From assembly GCA_019240125.1 (NCBI GenBank), contig JAFAYW010000107.1, positions 62,001 to 126,000 of the forward strand: a stretch of 64,000 nucleotides of DNA, written 5' to 3'. Shown piece after piece: positions 63,672 through 64,000 of this stretch (position 1 is the first letter of the stretch; each line of letters starts with the position of its first letter). The translations under genes and the position numbers were made by a program. This DNA is from Alphaproteobacteria bacterium (GTDB lineage: Bacteria; Pseudomonadota; Alphaproteobacteria; ATCC43930; CGMCC-115725). The notes beneath the pieces were generated by a model that saw nothing but the letters and a program-made list of their open reading frames with translations, made no database searches and had not been told where the DNA came from.

Positions 63672-64000
63672 ATGGCCGTTGAGGCGGCGATGCCGGGCGC
63701 TGGGGCCGGCTGGCGCGACTGGCCCTTGCGGCTGCGCGACCGCCTGCTTGGCGACCCGCAATTCCGCCGCCTCGCGGCCAAATTTCCGCTGACGCGGCCG
63801 ATCGCGCGGCGTCGCACCCGCGCCTTGTTCGATCTGTGCGCCGGCTTTGTCTATTCGCAAGTCTTGCTGGCCTGCGTGAGGTCGCGCCTGTTCGACGCGC
63901 TCCGCGACGGTCCGCAGACATTGGAAGCGCTGTCGCGGCACTGCGCGCTGCCGGGCGAGGGGATGCTTCGGCTGTTGCGCGCGGCGATCGCCCTGAAGCT
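63672..64000 (+). CDS. crtF: Hydroxyneurosporene O-methyltransferase (start only)
   Basis: The ATG at 63672, 20 bp after crtE, opens a frame that runs off the right edge; about 109 residues are visible. The N-terminal dimerisation part matches CrtF: 'WRDWPLRLRDRLLGDPQFRR', 'TRALFDLCAGFVYSQVLLAC' and 'LLRAAIALK'. The SAM-binding domain lies beyond the window. It methylates the 1-hydroxyl made by CrtC, completing spirilloxanthin-type end groups. Confidence 0.9.
   Translation, partial: MAVEAAMPGAGAGWRDWPLRLRDRLLGDPQFRRLAAKFPLTRPIARRRTRALFDLCAGFVYSQVLLACVRSRLFDALRDGPQTLEALSRHCALPGEGMLRLLRAAIALK

Overview
This window is a GC-rich stretch of an anoxygenic phototrophic alphaproteobacterium, most likely a purple bacterium of the Rhodospirillales or Rhizobiales type. 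The evidence is most of a photosynthesis gene cluster (bch, crt, puh, lhaA), paired PpsR regulators with an AerR/PpaA-type protein and a bacteriophytochrome, and a red-type (form IC) RuBisCO operon. Genus and species cannot be read from the sequence. The genes pufBALM, bchXYZ and bchC are not in the window; they may lie past the right edge, beyond crtF.

Layout. (1) 1-14.5 kb is general accessory DNA: a MarR regulator with an RND efflux pump and its adaptor (all minus strand), a CoA-transferase, a NIPSNAP protein, an MFS carrier, tRNA-Ser(UGA), then a compositionally different block of about 3.6 kb. That block holds a DUF4214 repeat protein, traces of integrase leader regions and a frameshifted sigma factor. 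A MetE-like protein and a small lipoprotein follow. (2) 14.8-30.9 kb is one tightly packed minus-strand superoperon: bchF-bchN-bchB-bchH-bchL-bchM-lhaA-puhA-puhB-puhC-acsF-puhE-hemA-hemC. It covers early tetrapyrrole synthesis, the route to chlorophyllide, and assembly of the reaction-centre H subunit. (3) 31.2-41.3 kb (plus strand) is the regulatory and late-bacteriochlorophyll block: aerR/ppaA, ppsR, bchG, a PucC-family carrier, bchP, a cytochrome c2, a second ppsR and a bacteriophytochrome. (4) 41.3-52.4 kb interrupts the photosynthesis cluster with carbon fixation: divergent cbbR, then cbbL-cbbS-cbbX-cbbY-cbbF-cbbP and a malate synthase. A tri-haem cytochrome c, an FNT-family channel and a small membrane protein follow. 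(5) 52.5-64 kb returns to pigment genes: bchI-bchD-hydrolase-bchO, crtI-crtB-(48-aa membrane peptide), crtC and crtD on the minus strand, crtE, and the start of crtF.

How it works together. HemA and HemC feed tetrapyrrole synthesis. BchI/D/H, BchM and the oxygen-dependent cyclase AcsF make protochlorophyllide, BchL/N/B reduce it in the dark, and BchF, BchG and BchP act later. CrtE, B, I, C, D and F make methoxylated acyclic carotenoids of the spirilloxanthin type. Sites of the form TGT-N12-ACA, the PpsR/CrtJ operator, are seen upstream of bchF, bchI, crtI and crtE/crtD, with a degenerate pair before aerR. One PpsR keeps the redox-type cysteine in its DNA-binding domain. The other has no cysteine at all and sits directly before a kinase-less bacteriophytochrome, which suggests separate oxygen and far-red-light inputs. 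The cbb operon probably has its own CbbR control, and its malate synthase could recover glyoxylate formed after RuBisCO oxygenation.
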